Below are positions 7,164 to 14,318 of a stretch of 14,768 bases of DNA, in pieces. Every line of letters begins with the position of its first letter. Position 1 is the stretch's first letter. The position numbers and the translations under genes are program-made. Source of the stretch: Oscillospiraceae bacterium (lineage in GTDB: Bacteria; Bacillota; Clostridia; Christensenellales; Aristaeellaceae); NCBI GenBank assembly GCA_031266295.1, contig JAISBH010000005.1, positions 1 to 14,768 on the forward strand, written 5' to 3'. Below the pieces are notes generated by a model. The model ran no database searches and was not told the DNA's origin. It saw nothing but the letters and a program-made list of their open reading frames with translations.

Positions 7164-7462
7164 TGGCGGGACGCAGGAGTTGGAACGGGGAACGAGGAAC
7201 GTCCCTGCGGGGAGCCTGGGACTCTGTCCCAGACCCTGCGAAGGGCTATCCGCCCTTTCGAATCCTGACCAGGCTTCGCCTGGACCATCGTTTGCACACA
7301 TTCCATCGGCTTCGAACTGCCGGTCGTGCCCCGATAGTCTGTTCCGTAACGTAACCGACAACCCTCATCGCCCCCCTAGGGGGAGATGGCGCCGCAGCGA
7401 CAGAGGGGGTTCCCCGGGGGACGTCAGTCCCCTTCCCGAAGGCGCGGATGCGCCGCATCCCC
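7164..7462. repeat. Hairpin-rich, GC-rich intergenic repeat cluster
   Basis: Roughly 300 non-coding bases made of consecutive short inverted repeats. They are 7216-7232 (CTGGGAC/GTCCCAG, 3-base loop), 7239-7260 (CGAAGGGC/GCCCTTTCG, one bulge), 7269-7283 (CCAGGC/GCCTGG), the self-complementary CCCCCTAGGGGG at 7372-7383, 7417-7432 (GGGGAC/GTCCCC) and 7446-7460 (GGATGC/GCATCC). The stretch from the first G-run near 7379 to the GAGGGGG near 7409 resembles a repeat I know as frequent between Clostridia genes (a GGGGGAG start and a GAGGGGG end around a variable stem). It lies between convergent genes and may act as a two-way 3'-end structure. No transposase or clear target duplication was seen. Confidence 0.6.
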
Positions 7463-7491
7463 TTCCGATTGCTAGCGTTCAAAAAAATTTA

Positions 7492-9318
7492 TCAATCAGC
7501 AGCGGTTTGCAGCGATATAGATACCTGCGTTCCGCACGGGCCGCCTCTTATCTCAAATTGAACCGATTTACCAAATAAGCGGTTCGCGCGGGCATATGAA
7601 TTCGTAAGGCCTATCTTGTTTGAAAAAACCTGAGCGCCCGGATGAAAGGTCTCATTAAGGCGCGCATAGTCGACTGCGTCTCCTCCGCACCCGTTATCCT
7701 CTATTAAAATATGCAGGCAGCTCTCCTCAACCGCCGCACGGATCCATATACGATTATCAACCCTAGACACGTCAGGGAATGCATGGATCAGCGCGTTTTC
7801 TACCAATGGCTGCAGGCAAAGGCGCGGCACATGCATTGACAGCGCTTCGGGCTGGATTTCTTTCTCGAAAATGAACTGCAGATCCAAACGCAAGCGCTGC
7901 AGTTCAATATATGCGTCCACATACGCTAACTCTTCGCTTAAAGGCACAGTTTCCCTCGCGTCGCCAATACTGGCGCGTAAAAGCGACGCTAAACTATCCG
8001 CCGCCGTTTGTATCTCATCTGTACGATGCTGCGCAGCCAGGCACTTGACGACATTCAATGTGTTATATAGAAAATGAGGCGAGACTTGCGCTCTCAGCGC
8101 GACGCGTTCAGCCGCGAGTGCTCGTGCGCTTTCTTCAAATATACGCTGATGCGCGGCGCGAACATCGCCAATAAGTCTATTGAAGCTAGAAAAGAGCAGA
8201 GCCATCTCTCGCGGCTGTCCTTCACCAGACAGTTCAAGTGGATTATCGCCTCGCATCGCGCCAATAGTCTTCTCCATATAACGAATAGGACGATACGCGA
8301 ATTGCGCTGCGACAAGCGCGGCGAGCGCGGCAATCAATACTGACAGCAACGCGAATGGAGCGACAATTTTCACCATCTCCAGCATGACAGCAGTAAAGCG
8401 CGCGTATGGCTGGACACAGCATACGATCCATTCTGGGTGAGCGGGTATAGGCATTTGCAAAACGATATATCGGACGTCGTCAATCAATACGGTCGCCGTT
8501 TGAGCCACGCTTGTTTGAACGGGTATATCGTCGTTGAGAGGTCGTGAAAGCGCTTGCGCGAGAAACGCTGCGTCGTCTTCGTATGGAACCGCCTGGGCGG
8601 ATCGAAAAATGAGCGAGCCGGAAGAGTCTAACACATAATACTGCCCGCCTTTAACGGGCTGTTCGAACAGTATCGGCTCAAACAAGCGGGTTATGTTGAG
8701 TCGGATCAAGCATATTCCCCTAAGCTCGCGCAGTGAGAAGCCCGTAAAGGATACAGACATGAACAGGCCTTTGTCTTTATCGGATTCTTCCATATATAGC
8801 GTGGGCATACCCGCGCCTGAGAGCGCGGCGCGGATCGCCTCGCTGTTATTATATACCGCGCCGACACGCAAAGTCGGCGCAGTCAGCCCCGAAGCGGTAA
8901 CGCTGATGCCTGTGATAATATCTTTATGAGCTGCGAAATGTGCATTCAACAGGCGATCCATAGAGTCCACATTCCGACTGATTTGGATGCGCTGGAACAG
9001 TGACCTGTCTGCGATGGCTTTGTCTCCGGATATGGCGTCGAATAAAAGGCGCATGGTTTTATCAGCTACTATGTCGATAGCGGTATTCTTTAGCCGTCCG
9101 ATATTTTGTGAAAGCGCGTCTATACGCTGCACGAACAGCGCTTCGCCGCTAGTTATTTCTGTTCGAAGCGCGTTTTCACTGATGCGTTTCGCCGCGACTG
9201 CGGCGTATAGCACCAATGGCGCAAGCGATATCACCAACATCAATAGAGCCAGTTGAGACCTGAAGCTCGGAGCTTTTTGTCTTGCGCTTCGGCGGACATA
9301 AGCATTATCGCTTATCAT
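7492..9318 (-). CDS. YesM-like sensor histidine kinase
   Basis: Membrane sensor that phosphorylates the partner response regulator. 608 residues. Transmembrane segment 1 is at about 21-43, followed by a large extracytoplasmic sensing domain (about 45-308), segment 2 at about 315-340 and a HAMP-like linker from AYRPIRYMEKTI. The phosphoacceptor is H415 in QVSPHFLYNTLN, the hallmark of the HisKA_7TM/LytS-YesM group. ATP-binding motifs are LQPLVENALIHAF (N508), IEDNGCGG (541-545) and GLTNSYARANRLFG (570-583). The ATG overlaps the stop of the regulator gene as ATGA (9315-9318), so translation is coupled. Kinases of this type beside sugar importers usually sense the extracellular sugar or its binding protein. 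The gene ends near the hairpin-rich gap; a short T-run follows the stop on its strand, but without an adjacent stem. Confidence 0.95.
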   Translation of the reverse strand: MISDNAYVRRSARQKAPSFRSQLALLMLVISLAPLVLYAAVAAKRISENALRTEITSGEALFVQRIDALSQNIGRLKNTAIDIVADKTMRLLFDAISGDKAIADRSLFQRIQISRNVDSMDRLLNAHFAAHKDIITGISVTASGLTAPTLRVGAVYNNSEAIRAALSGAGMPTLYMEESDKDKGLFMSVSFTGFSLRELRGICLIRLNITRLFEPILFEQPVKGGQYYVLDSSGSLIFRSAQAVPYEDDAAFLAQALSRPLNDDIPVQTSVAQTATVLIDDVRYIVLQMPIPAHPEWIVCCVQPYARFTAVMLEMVKIVAPFALLSVLIAALAALVAAQFAYRPIRYMEKTIGAMRGDNPLELSGEGQPREMALLFSSFNRLIGDVRAAHQRIFEESARALAAERVALRAQVSPHFLYNTLNVVKCLAAQHRTDEIQTAADSLASLLRASIGDARETVPLSEELAYVDAYIELQRLRLDLQFIFEKEIQPEALSMHVPRLCLQPLVENALIHAFPDVSRVDNRIWIRAAVEESCLHILIEDNGCGGDAVDYARLNETFHPGAQVFSNKIGLTNSYARANRLFGKSVQFEIRGGPCGTQVSISLQTAAD

Positions 9319-10913
9319 TTAACTGATCTCTTCCTTCCAGGAATGAAGTCCTCCGGCTTGCTGCCGGTGTATCTTAAGAAAACCTTTCTGAAATAGCTTG
9401 CGTCGTCTATGCCTACCGCCGCGGCGGCGTTTGACACTCGCGCGCCAGGCAGCTGCAGCAATACTTTTGCTTTCTCCATCCGTATTCGGGTTATATACTT
9501 ACCCCATGTACATCCGGCGGCCGCCTTGAAAACACGACAGAAATGCGGAACGCTGAACCCTACGCAGGAAGCCGCTTCCTGCAAGCTTATAGACTGAGCC
9601 GGATTCTCCTCTACTCGGAACATAAGCGCTTTGACATTGGGATCGACAACGCTGGCGCAATTGGAGCCATTTCGCCATTTTCGTTCGACGGCGTCTTCAA
9701 GTGTCCTAATCATTCGAGATATATAGTATCTATTTTCCGGATCGTCAAAATCGCGCACTGAATTGCCTGTGATCCGCTCCAGTACGTCGCGAAAGCGCTC
9801 AAAAGAACGGATACATTCCCGTGATGACGGCATATTTGCACGCAAGCGCGATGCTGCCGATCGCAGTACGGCAACGGCTCTTTCTCGGTCCGAATGTGCC
9901 AACGCATCAGCGAACGCATTGTACAATTCATCAAGTATTAGCGGATGCGCTTGAGGCGACGCGTTATCCGGCAGCATGTCGCCTTCCTGATAGAATAAAA
10001 GATCGCATTGGGCCTCCAACACAGAACATGCATCTAGAGATATGGGACTCTCACGCCATACAACACGCGCGGTACAGTTTGCCTCGCTGGCCGCAGTGCG
10101 CATACACTCGATTGTCTCCGAAAGCAGCAATCCACGATTACTTTGATTCCGCGCGCTTAACGCGATTATCGCGCCGAATCGCACCCTGGGCGCGTCGGCT
10201 TGCGCGGGCAGTAAAAACGCTGTTGAGTGGAACGTGTTAGCTGGCGTGTCTAGCGGCGATACAATATTCAGCCAGCGATATGACAGCGCTTGCTTCCACT
10301 CTCGCGCGCTATTCGGCATCGCGTTTTTTGGCATGGCGTCAGCGCGCAGCAATACATACATCGGCTCGCTTCGAGTAAACGTCAAGAAATCCGGCAGCGT
10401 TTGCTTGCGCATTCCGGACTCATAGAGTATGCCAAGCGATAAACATCTTTCCATCCGCTCTGATCTAATGTCGGATTCTTCGCGGTCACATATGGCGTTC
10501 CATTCATTCAAGTTAGCGTTCGCGTTTGCGATCTTGACGGCGAACTCCTGCGGCGTAAGCTGCATTTTCAGCATGTAATCCACGATGCCATATAAGAACG
10601 ATGGCTTGACGTAATCGAAATCATCATAATTGGATAATGCGATAACCTGAATCCACGGCCAAGCTTGCTTCGCTTGCCTGATAAGCTCCAAGCCGTCCAT
10701 TTTTCCCATACGCATATCCGTTATTAAGTAAGCGGCGGGGGCTTGCCTCAGCAGCTCCATCGCGCGTTCGCCGCTGTGCGCCTGCATAACCTCTGATCCT
10801 TTGGGCAGGAGGGGGATAATCATGCTGGCGACAAAGCCTCGGATTATCTTATCATCATCCACCACCATAGCGCGCCTCATTGCGTCTTCAGGAATACGCT
10901 GGGTATAATGCAT
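9315..10913 (-). CDS. YesN-like response regulator with AraC-type DNA-binding domain
   Basis: Cytoplasmic transcription factor controlled by phosphorylation. 532 residues, normal for YesN proteins. The receiver domain (about 14-135) has acidic residues D19-D21, the phosphoacceptor D66 (LITDMRM), S94 (ALSNYDDF) and K116 (DYMLK). The usual proline after this lysine is methionine here. A long middle region of poorly conserved sequence follows. The C-terminal AraC/XylS domain has two helix-turn-helices, near 442-463 (ISLQEAASCVGFSVPHFCRVFK) and 492-514, ending in GSKPEDFIPGR. The ATG at 10913 is supported by AGGAGG at 10920-10925, six bases upstream. It overlaps the kinase gene by four bases and diverges from the transporter operon, its probable target. 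Confidence 0.95.
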   Translation of the reverse strand: MHYTQRIPEDAMRRAMVVDDDKIIRGFVASMIIPLLPKGSEVMQAHSGERAMELLRQAPAAYLITDMRMGKMDGLELIRQAKQAWPWIQVIALSNYDDFDYVKPSFLYGIVDYMLKMQLTPQEFAVKIANANANLNEWNAICDREESDIRSERMERCLSLGILYESGMRKQTLPDFLTFTRSEPMYVLLRADAMPKNAMPNSAREWKQALSYRWLNIVSPLDTPANTFHSTAFLLPAQADAPRVRFGAIIALSARNQSNRGLLLSETIECMRTAASEANCTARVVWRESPISLDACSVLEAQCDLLFYQEGDMLPDNASPQAHPLILDELYNAFADALAHSDRERAVAVLRSAASRLRANMPSSRECIRSFERFRDVLERITGNSVRDFDDPENRYYISRMIRTLEDAVERKWRNGSNCASVVDPNVKALMFRVEENPAQSISLQEAASCVGFSVPHFCRVFKAAAGCTWGKYITRIRMEKAKVLLQLPGARVSNAAAAVGIDDASYFRKVFLRYTGSKPEDFIPGRKRSVK

Positions 10914-10957
10914 TCGCCGCCTCCTAATATATCACCGCCGCTTGCGTCTTGAGTGCA

Positions 10958-10987
10958 ATTATACCACTCTGACAGACAATCGATCAA
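10958..10987 (-). promoter_or_regulatory. Promoter of the regulator-kinase operon
   Basis: On the minus strand a perfect -10 box TATAAT (10958-10963) is preceded by an 18-base spacer and the -35 box TTGATC (10982-10987, four of six matches). It lies 45 bases upstream of the regulator ATG. Confidence 0.75.
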
Positions 10988-10997
10988 CCTGAATCCA

Positions 10998-11073
10998 TTG
11001 CCATTTTACAAAAATGTTGCCATTGCTTTAAACATGATGATAGGATTCTCCGGAATATGATATAACTTTCCGG
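10998..11073. promoter_or_regulatory. Candidate regulator-binding repeats in the divergent region
   Basis: A direct repeat, TTGCCATT, occurs at 10998-11005 and 11017-11024, 19 bases apart start to start. An inverted repeat, CCGGAA (11050-11055) and TTCCGG (11068-11073), abuts the -35 box of the rightward promoter. AraC-type domains often bind directly repeated half-sites about two helical turns apart next to a -35 box. These are therefore plausible sites for the YesN-like protein, by inference only. Confidence 0.45.
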
Positions 11074-11102
11074 TTGTTTTAGCCACAGCCGCCTTGTATA
11101 AT
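11074..11102 (+). promoter_or_regulatory. Promoter of the second transporter operon
   Basis: TTGTTT (11074-11079) and a perfect TATAAT (11097-11102) are separated by exactly 17 bases and lie 26 bases before the first permease ATG. The weak -35 box suits an activated promoter, and the CCGGAA/TTCCGG inverted repeat ends directly at it. Activation by the YesN-like regulator is inferred. Confidence 0.75.
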
Positions 11103-11127
11103 CTATAAGCAAAGGGAGGCGCGCTAG

Positions 11128-12057
11128 ATGCAGACAATGACGGGAAGAACAATCGGCAAAGCGTTGAGCGTTAAAAGACCGAAATTGAGGCGGCACGAGG
11201 AGCTTGTCGGTTATCTGATGGCTTCGCCAACGTTGATCGGTATTTTGCTGTTTTCAGTGATTCCAGTATTTTTTTCTGCATTCATAAGTTTCACTTCGTG
11301 GAACATGATGTCGCCATGGGAATGGGTCGGATTAGCAAACTATAAGACGGTCTTTCACGCCAAGATGCTTTCAACGATATGGACAAACACGTTGAAATAC
11401 ATAGCCATCGCTATTCCAGGTTCGATCATCTGTGGGCTGCTGCTCGCATTGGCGCTGAATACGCCGATAAGGGGCGTACCTTTGTATCGCATGGCGTTTT
11501 TCCTACCCAACATTACCACAACCGTTGCAGTGTGTGTAGTGTGGACATGGCTGTATGATAAAAATTATGGATTCTTGAACAATGCGCTTAGTGTGTTCGG
11601 TATACAACCCATTTCTTGGCTGTCGTCAAGGAAATGGGCTATGACGTCTATCAGCATCATGTCTATCTGGCAGGCCATGGGCTATGACATGATCATAATA
11701 GCCGCCGGCTTAAAGTCCATAGATGAAACCTATTATGAGGCGTCGCGCATTGACGGCGCGTCGTTCTATAAGCAATTTGCCCGTATCACGTTGCCCATGC
11801 TAACGCCGACGCTGTTTTATCTGCTGGTGATGCATTTCATTGGGTTCTTCCAGATGTTTGACGCGGCGTTTGTAATGACCAGCGGCGGTCCGGGTCACTC
11901 TACCACAACTATTGTGATGCACATTTATAATGTCGCCTTTACATATTTCCGCATGGGCGAAGCCTCCAGTTATGCGTGGATACTATTCGCCGTAGTGTTT
12001 GTGATCACCATTGTGCAGTTCCTTTTGCAGGATAGGTGGGTGAATTACGATGCGTAA
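11128..12057 (+). CDS. UgpA/MalF-type sugar ABC transporter permease
   Basis: One of the two membrane subunits of an oligosaccharide importer. 309 residues with six likely membrane segments; the first is in LVGYLMASPTLIGILLFSVIPVFFSAFISFTSW, typical of the MalF/UgpA group without a long N-terminal extension. The ATPase-contacting EAA loop reads YYEASRIDGASFYKQFARITLPML near residue 205, a good match. The ATG at 11128 has GGGAGG at 11114-11119, eight bases upstream. It is first in the rightward operon and overlaps the next permease gene by eight bases (12050-12057), so the two are translated together. Confidence 0.95.
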   Translation: MQTMTGRTIGKALSVKRPKLRRHEELVGYLMASPTLIGILLFSVIPVFFSAFISFTSWNMMSPWEWVGLANYKTVFHAKMLSTIWTNTLKYIAIAIPGSIICGLLLALALNTPIRGVPLYRMAFFLPNITTTVAVCVVWTWLYDKNYGFLNNALSVFGIQPISWLSSRKWAMTSISIMSIWQAMGYDMIIIAAGLKSIDETYYEASRIDGASFYKQFARITLPMLTPTLFYLLVMHFIGFFQMFDAAFVMTSGGPGHSTTTIVMHIYNVAFTYFRMGEASSYAWILFAVVFVITIVQFLLQDRWVNYDA

Positions 12058-12877
12058 ACAATATTTATCTCATGGCTTGATTCACTTGGCGCTGCTGGTG
12101 GTCGCCGTTACCACGTTGTTTCCTTTCGTTTGGATGCTGTCCACGTCGCTGAAGGATACGGCGCTAGTGTTCAGCTACCCGCCAAAGCTGATACCAAACC
12201 CGCCGACGTGGGTGAATTACATGGACGCCTGGCAGGAGACCGCCATGACGCGCGCGATGCTCAATAGCATGTTTATCGCTATAACCGCGACAGCCGGCAA
12301 TGTTGTCATTTCATCAATGGTTGCATATTCTTTCGCCAAGATTGATTTCCGCGCGAAGAACGCATTGTTCCTGTTGATCCTTGCGACCATAATGGTGCCT
12401 TATCAAGTGACCCTTATACCGCTGTTTGTTGTATTCAAACAGTTTGGGTGGATAAATACATACTATCCGCTGATTGTGCCCGCGCTGTTTGGCACCGCTT
12501 CCAATGTGTTCCTGATGCGCCAATACATTATGCGCATACCGGATGCGTATCGCGACAGCGCGTATATCGACGGATGCGGTCATATAGGCATATGGTGGCG
12601 GATTATAATGCCAATGTCCATTCCTATGATAGTTTCAATCGCTGTGCTGATGTTCATGGGTAAATGGAATGACTTCCTAGGACCCATGCTGTATCTTTCA
12701 AGCCCGGCGAAGATGACTGTACCGTTGGTATTGAGAAAGTTCCAGACACAATACTCCACTAAGTGGAATATGCTGATGGCCGCTTCTTGTATCGCGCTGG
12801 CGCCAGTAATCATACTCTACATGTTCTCGCAGAAATATATCATAGGCGGTATAATGCTCGGCGGCGTAAAGGGGTAA
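12050..12877 (+). CDS. UgpE/MalG-type sugar ABC transporter permease
   Basis: Partner membrane subunit of the preceding permease. 275 residues, the normal size for this group, with the family start LFPFVWMLSTSLKD and ending SQKYIIGGIMLGGVKG, both typical. The EAA loop is divergent: YRDSAYIDGCGHIGIWWRIIMP, with D replacing the usual glutamate region while IDG is kept. This may reflect adaptation to its ATPase and does not look like decay, as the rest is intact. It starts inside the end of the upstream gene, with AGGTGGG nearby as a ribosome site. Confidence 0.95.
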   Translation: MRKQYLSHGLIHLALLVVAVTTLFPFVWMLSTSLKDTALVFSYPPKLIPNPPTWVNYMDAWQETAMTRAMLNSMFIAITATAGNVVISSMVAYSFAKIDFRAKNALFLLILATIMVPYQVTLIPLFVVFKQFGWINTYYPLIVPALFGTASNVFLMRQYIMRIPDAYRDSAYIDGCGHIGIWWRIIMPMSIPMIVSIAVLMFMGKWNDFLGPMLYLSSPAKMTVPLVLRKFQTQYSTKWNMLMAASCIALAPVIILYMFSQKYIIGGIMLGGVKG

Positions 12878-12916
12878 TATGCTCCGTCACGCTGTATAAA
12901 CGCGCCGGAATGCTAC

Positions 12917-12934
12917 TTAATCCGGGTGGATTAA
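12917..12934 (+). promoter_or_regulatory. Leader hairpin before the binding-protein gene
   Basis: TTAATCC (12917-12923) pairs perfectly with GGATTAA (12928-12934) around the loop GGGT. It lies between the second permease and the binding-protein gene, ending 10 bases before the AAGGAG ribosome site (12945-12950). It could stabilise a processed binding-protein message. It is not a terminator, as no T-run follows. Confidence 0.45.
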
Positions 12935-12960
12935 TATAAAGTAGAAGGAGAGCCGAACCC

Positions 12961-14214
12961 ATGAAAAGAATGCTATCCTTGCTCCTGTCGTTGGCGCTCA
13001 TACTGACGCTGGCAGCTATTCCTGCTTCAGCCGGCGACTCGCCGACAATCGTCAAACTCTTGGCGATTTCCGGAAATGGCGGACATGATACTATCGCCAA
13101 AACATTTAACGAAACGCATTCGGATATCCAGATCGAGCTGGACAACACAGCCTCGTCTTGGGAGGATGCGTCAACCAAGCTGATCACGCTGATCGCCGCC
13201 AATATGCCGCCAGATATTACCACCGTATCAACCAGCTACTATCCGCAATTCGCCGCGCAAGGCCTGCTACTCGACATAACGGATTTTACGGAGGCGAATT
13301 TGCCGGAGGACGAGTATTACTGGAGCGTTATTGACGGCTTACGCCGCGACGGACGCTTGTATGGCTTGCCCATAAGCGTATACACGCTTGTAAACTACTA
13401 CAACAAAGATATGTTTGCGGCGGCGGGCGTCGAGCCGCCCAGTTTGGATTGGAAGAACACTTGGACAATGGAACAGTGGCATGACAGCGGCTTGAAACTG
13501 TCCAGCGGCGAAGGTTTGAACCGTATTTATGGGGCATTCATCGAATACCAGCTGGAACGCACCGCAACGTTCCTTTTCCCAGAGGGCTTGGACTACTGGG
13601 GAGAGGATTTGAAACCTCAATTTGACGATCCGAGCATTCGTGAGATTCATGAATATCTCTACAAGATGGTTCATGATGAAAAGATAATACCGGATTCGGC
13701 GACCACCAAAACCACCTCTGTGACGCAGATGTTTGCCGACGGCAAACTTGCTCAGATGATTGTCGGCACTTGGTCGCATCCTGATATCGCGCTATCCGAT
13801 ATTCAATATGGCGTAACGCCAACTCCGGGCGGAGTATCGGTCGGATATGTAGACGTGTACATTCCCGTAGCGTCCACGCCGCATGTGGAGGCCACGCTGG
13901 AAGTCCTCAAGTATCTTGTGGGCGAGGAAGCGTCAACCATCAAGTACCAGGAATACACGTGGGGACCGCAGATCAACAAGGCGGCTACCCAGAAGAATAT
14001 CGATATCATGTTCGCTGGCTTGACGCCTGATGAAAAGCAGTGCATCTTTGATTCACTGGATAATTGCAAGCCGCTGACAGTGTTCGACAAATGGGCGGAA
14101 TTCCTCAGCGCGTCTTTGCTGCCGGCGTCTGAAATGATGAGCATCGGCGAATATACGGTTGACGAAGGCTTCGATCAGCTGCAAGAAGAAGCCAACGATC
14201 TGCTAGGCTATTGA
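12961..14214 (+). CDS. MalE-type extracellular solute-binding protein
   Basis: Binds the sugar or oligosaccharide for the permease pair encoded upstream. 417 residues, typical of the SBP_bac_1 family. The signal peptide has a basic start (MKR), a leucine-rich core and likely cleavage after IPASA, before GDSPTIV. There is no cysteine at this point, so it is not a lipoprotein. Family features include FNETHSDIQIELDN, LIAANMPPDITTVS, VNYYNKDMFAAAGVEPP and TWTMEQWHD. The ATG at 12961 has AAGGAG at 12945-12950. It comes after the permeases, the reverse of the usual binding-protein-first order, and is followed by a strong hairpin and then a glycoside hydrolase gene. The ligand cannot be read from the sequence. 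Confidence 0.94.
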   Translation: MKRMLSLLLSLALILTLAAIPASAGDSPTIVKLLAISGNGGHDTIAKTFNETHSDIQIELDNTASSWEDASTKLITLIAANMPPDITTVSTSYYPQFAAQGLLLDITDFTEANLPEDEYYWSVIDGLRRDGRLYGLPISVYTLVNYYNKDMFAAAGVEPPSLDWKNTWTMEQWHDSGLKLSSGEGLNRIYGAFIEYQLERTATFLFPEGLDYWGEDLKPQFDDPSIREIHEYLYKMVHDEKIIPDSATTKTTSVTQMFADGKLAQMIVGTWSHPDIALSDIQYGVTPTPGGVSVGYVDVYIPVASTPHVEATLEVLKYLVGEEASTIKYQEYTWGPQINKAATQKNIDIMFAGLTPDEKQCIFDSLDNCKPLTVFDKWAEFLSASLLPASEMMSIGEYTVDEGFDQLQEEANDLLGY

Positions 14215-14246
14215 GGCTGTTCTATTAGAGAAACAGATATTGCCTC
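14213..14246 (+). other. Imperfect stem-loop at the binding-protein stop codon
   Basis: GAGGC (14213-14217) pairs with GCCTC (14242-14246), with a further imperfect inner stem (CTGTT...AACAG). It begins within the TGA stop and precedes the stronger hairpin at 14256-14280. Together they would shield the 3' end of the binding-protein message. Confidence 0.4.
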
Positions 14247-14255
14247 GCCACAATT

Positions 14256-14280
14256 GGGAGAGGGGATACCCCCCTCTCCC
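14256..14280 (+). terminator. Strong intercistronic stem-loop after the second binding-protein gene
   Basis: GGGAGAGGGG (14256-14265) pairs perfectly over 10 bases with CCCCTCTCCC (14271-14280) around a 5-base loop. The following bases (GCATTATATG) are not a U-run, so full termination is doubtful. Partial termination or mRNA protection is likelier, since the hydrolase gene starts 38 bases later with no clear promoter of its own. Confidence 0.7.
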
Positions 14281-14318
14281 GCATTATATGTCAACTAACA
14301 GAAAATGAGAGGTAAAGT

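Noticed and set aside
7164..7462. Possible CRISPR array or insertion sequence in the repeat-rich gap
   Set aside because: The inverted repeats differ from one another, with no regular repeat-spacer pattern, no cas genes and no transposase.
7149..7578. Several open frames of 63-132 codons in and around the hairpin-rich gap
   Set aside because: They run through stacked inverted repeats, read as P/R/G-rich peptides and lack ribosome sites; one also runs into the kinase 3' end.
8545..8558. TGAAAGCGCTTGCG, similar to a catabolite-responsive element
   Set aside because: It lies deep in the kinase coding region, deviates at the 3' end from the consensus, and no nearby promoter would be affected.
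13339..13779. 146-codon open frame on the minus strand inside the second binding-protein gene
   Set aside because: Entirely antisense to a gene with signal peptide and family motifs; no recognisable protein.
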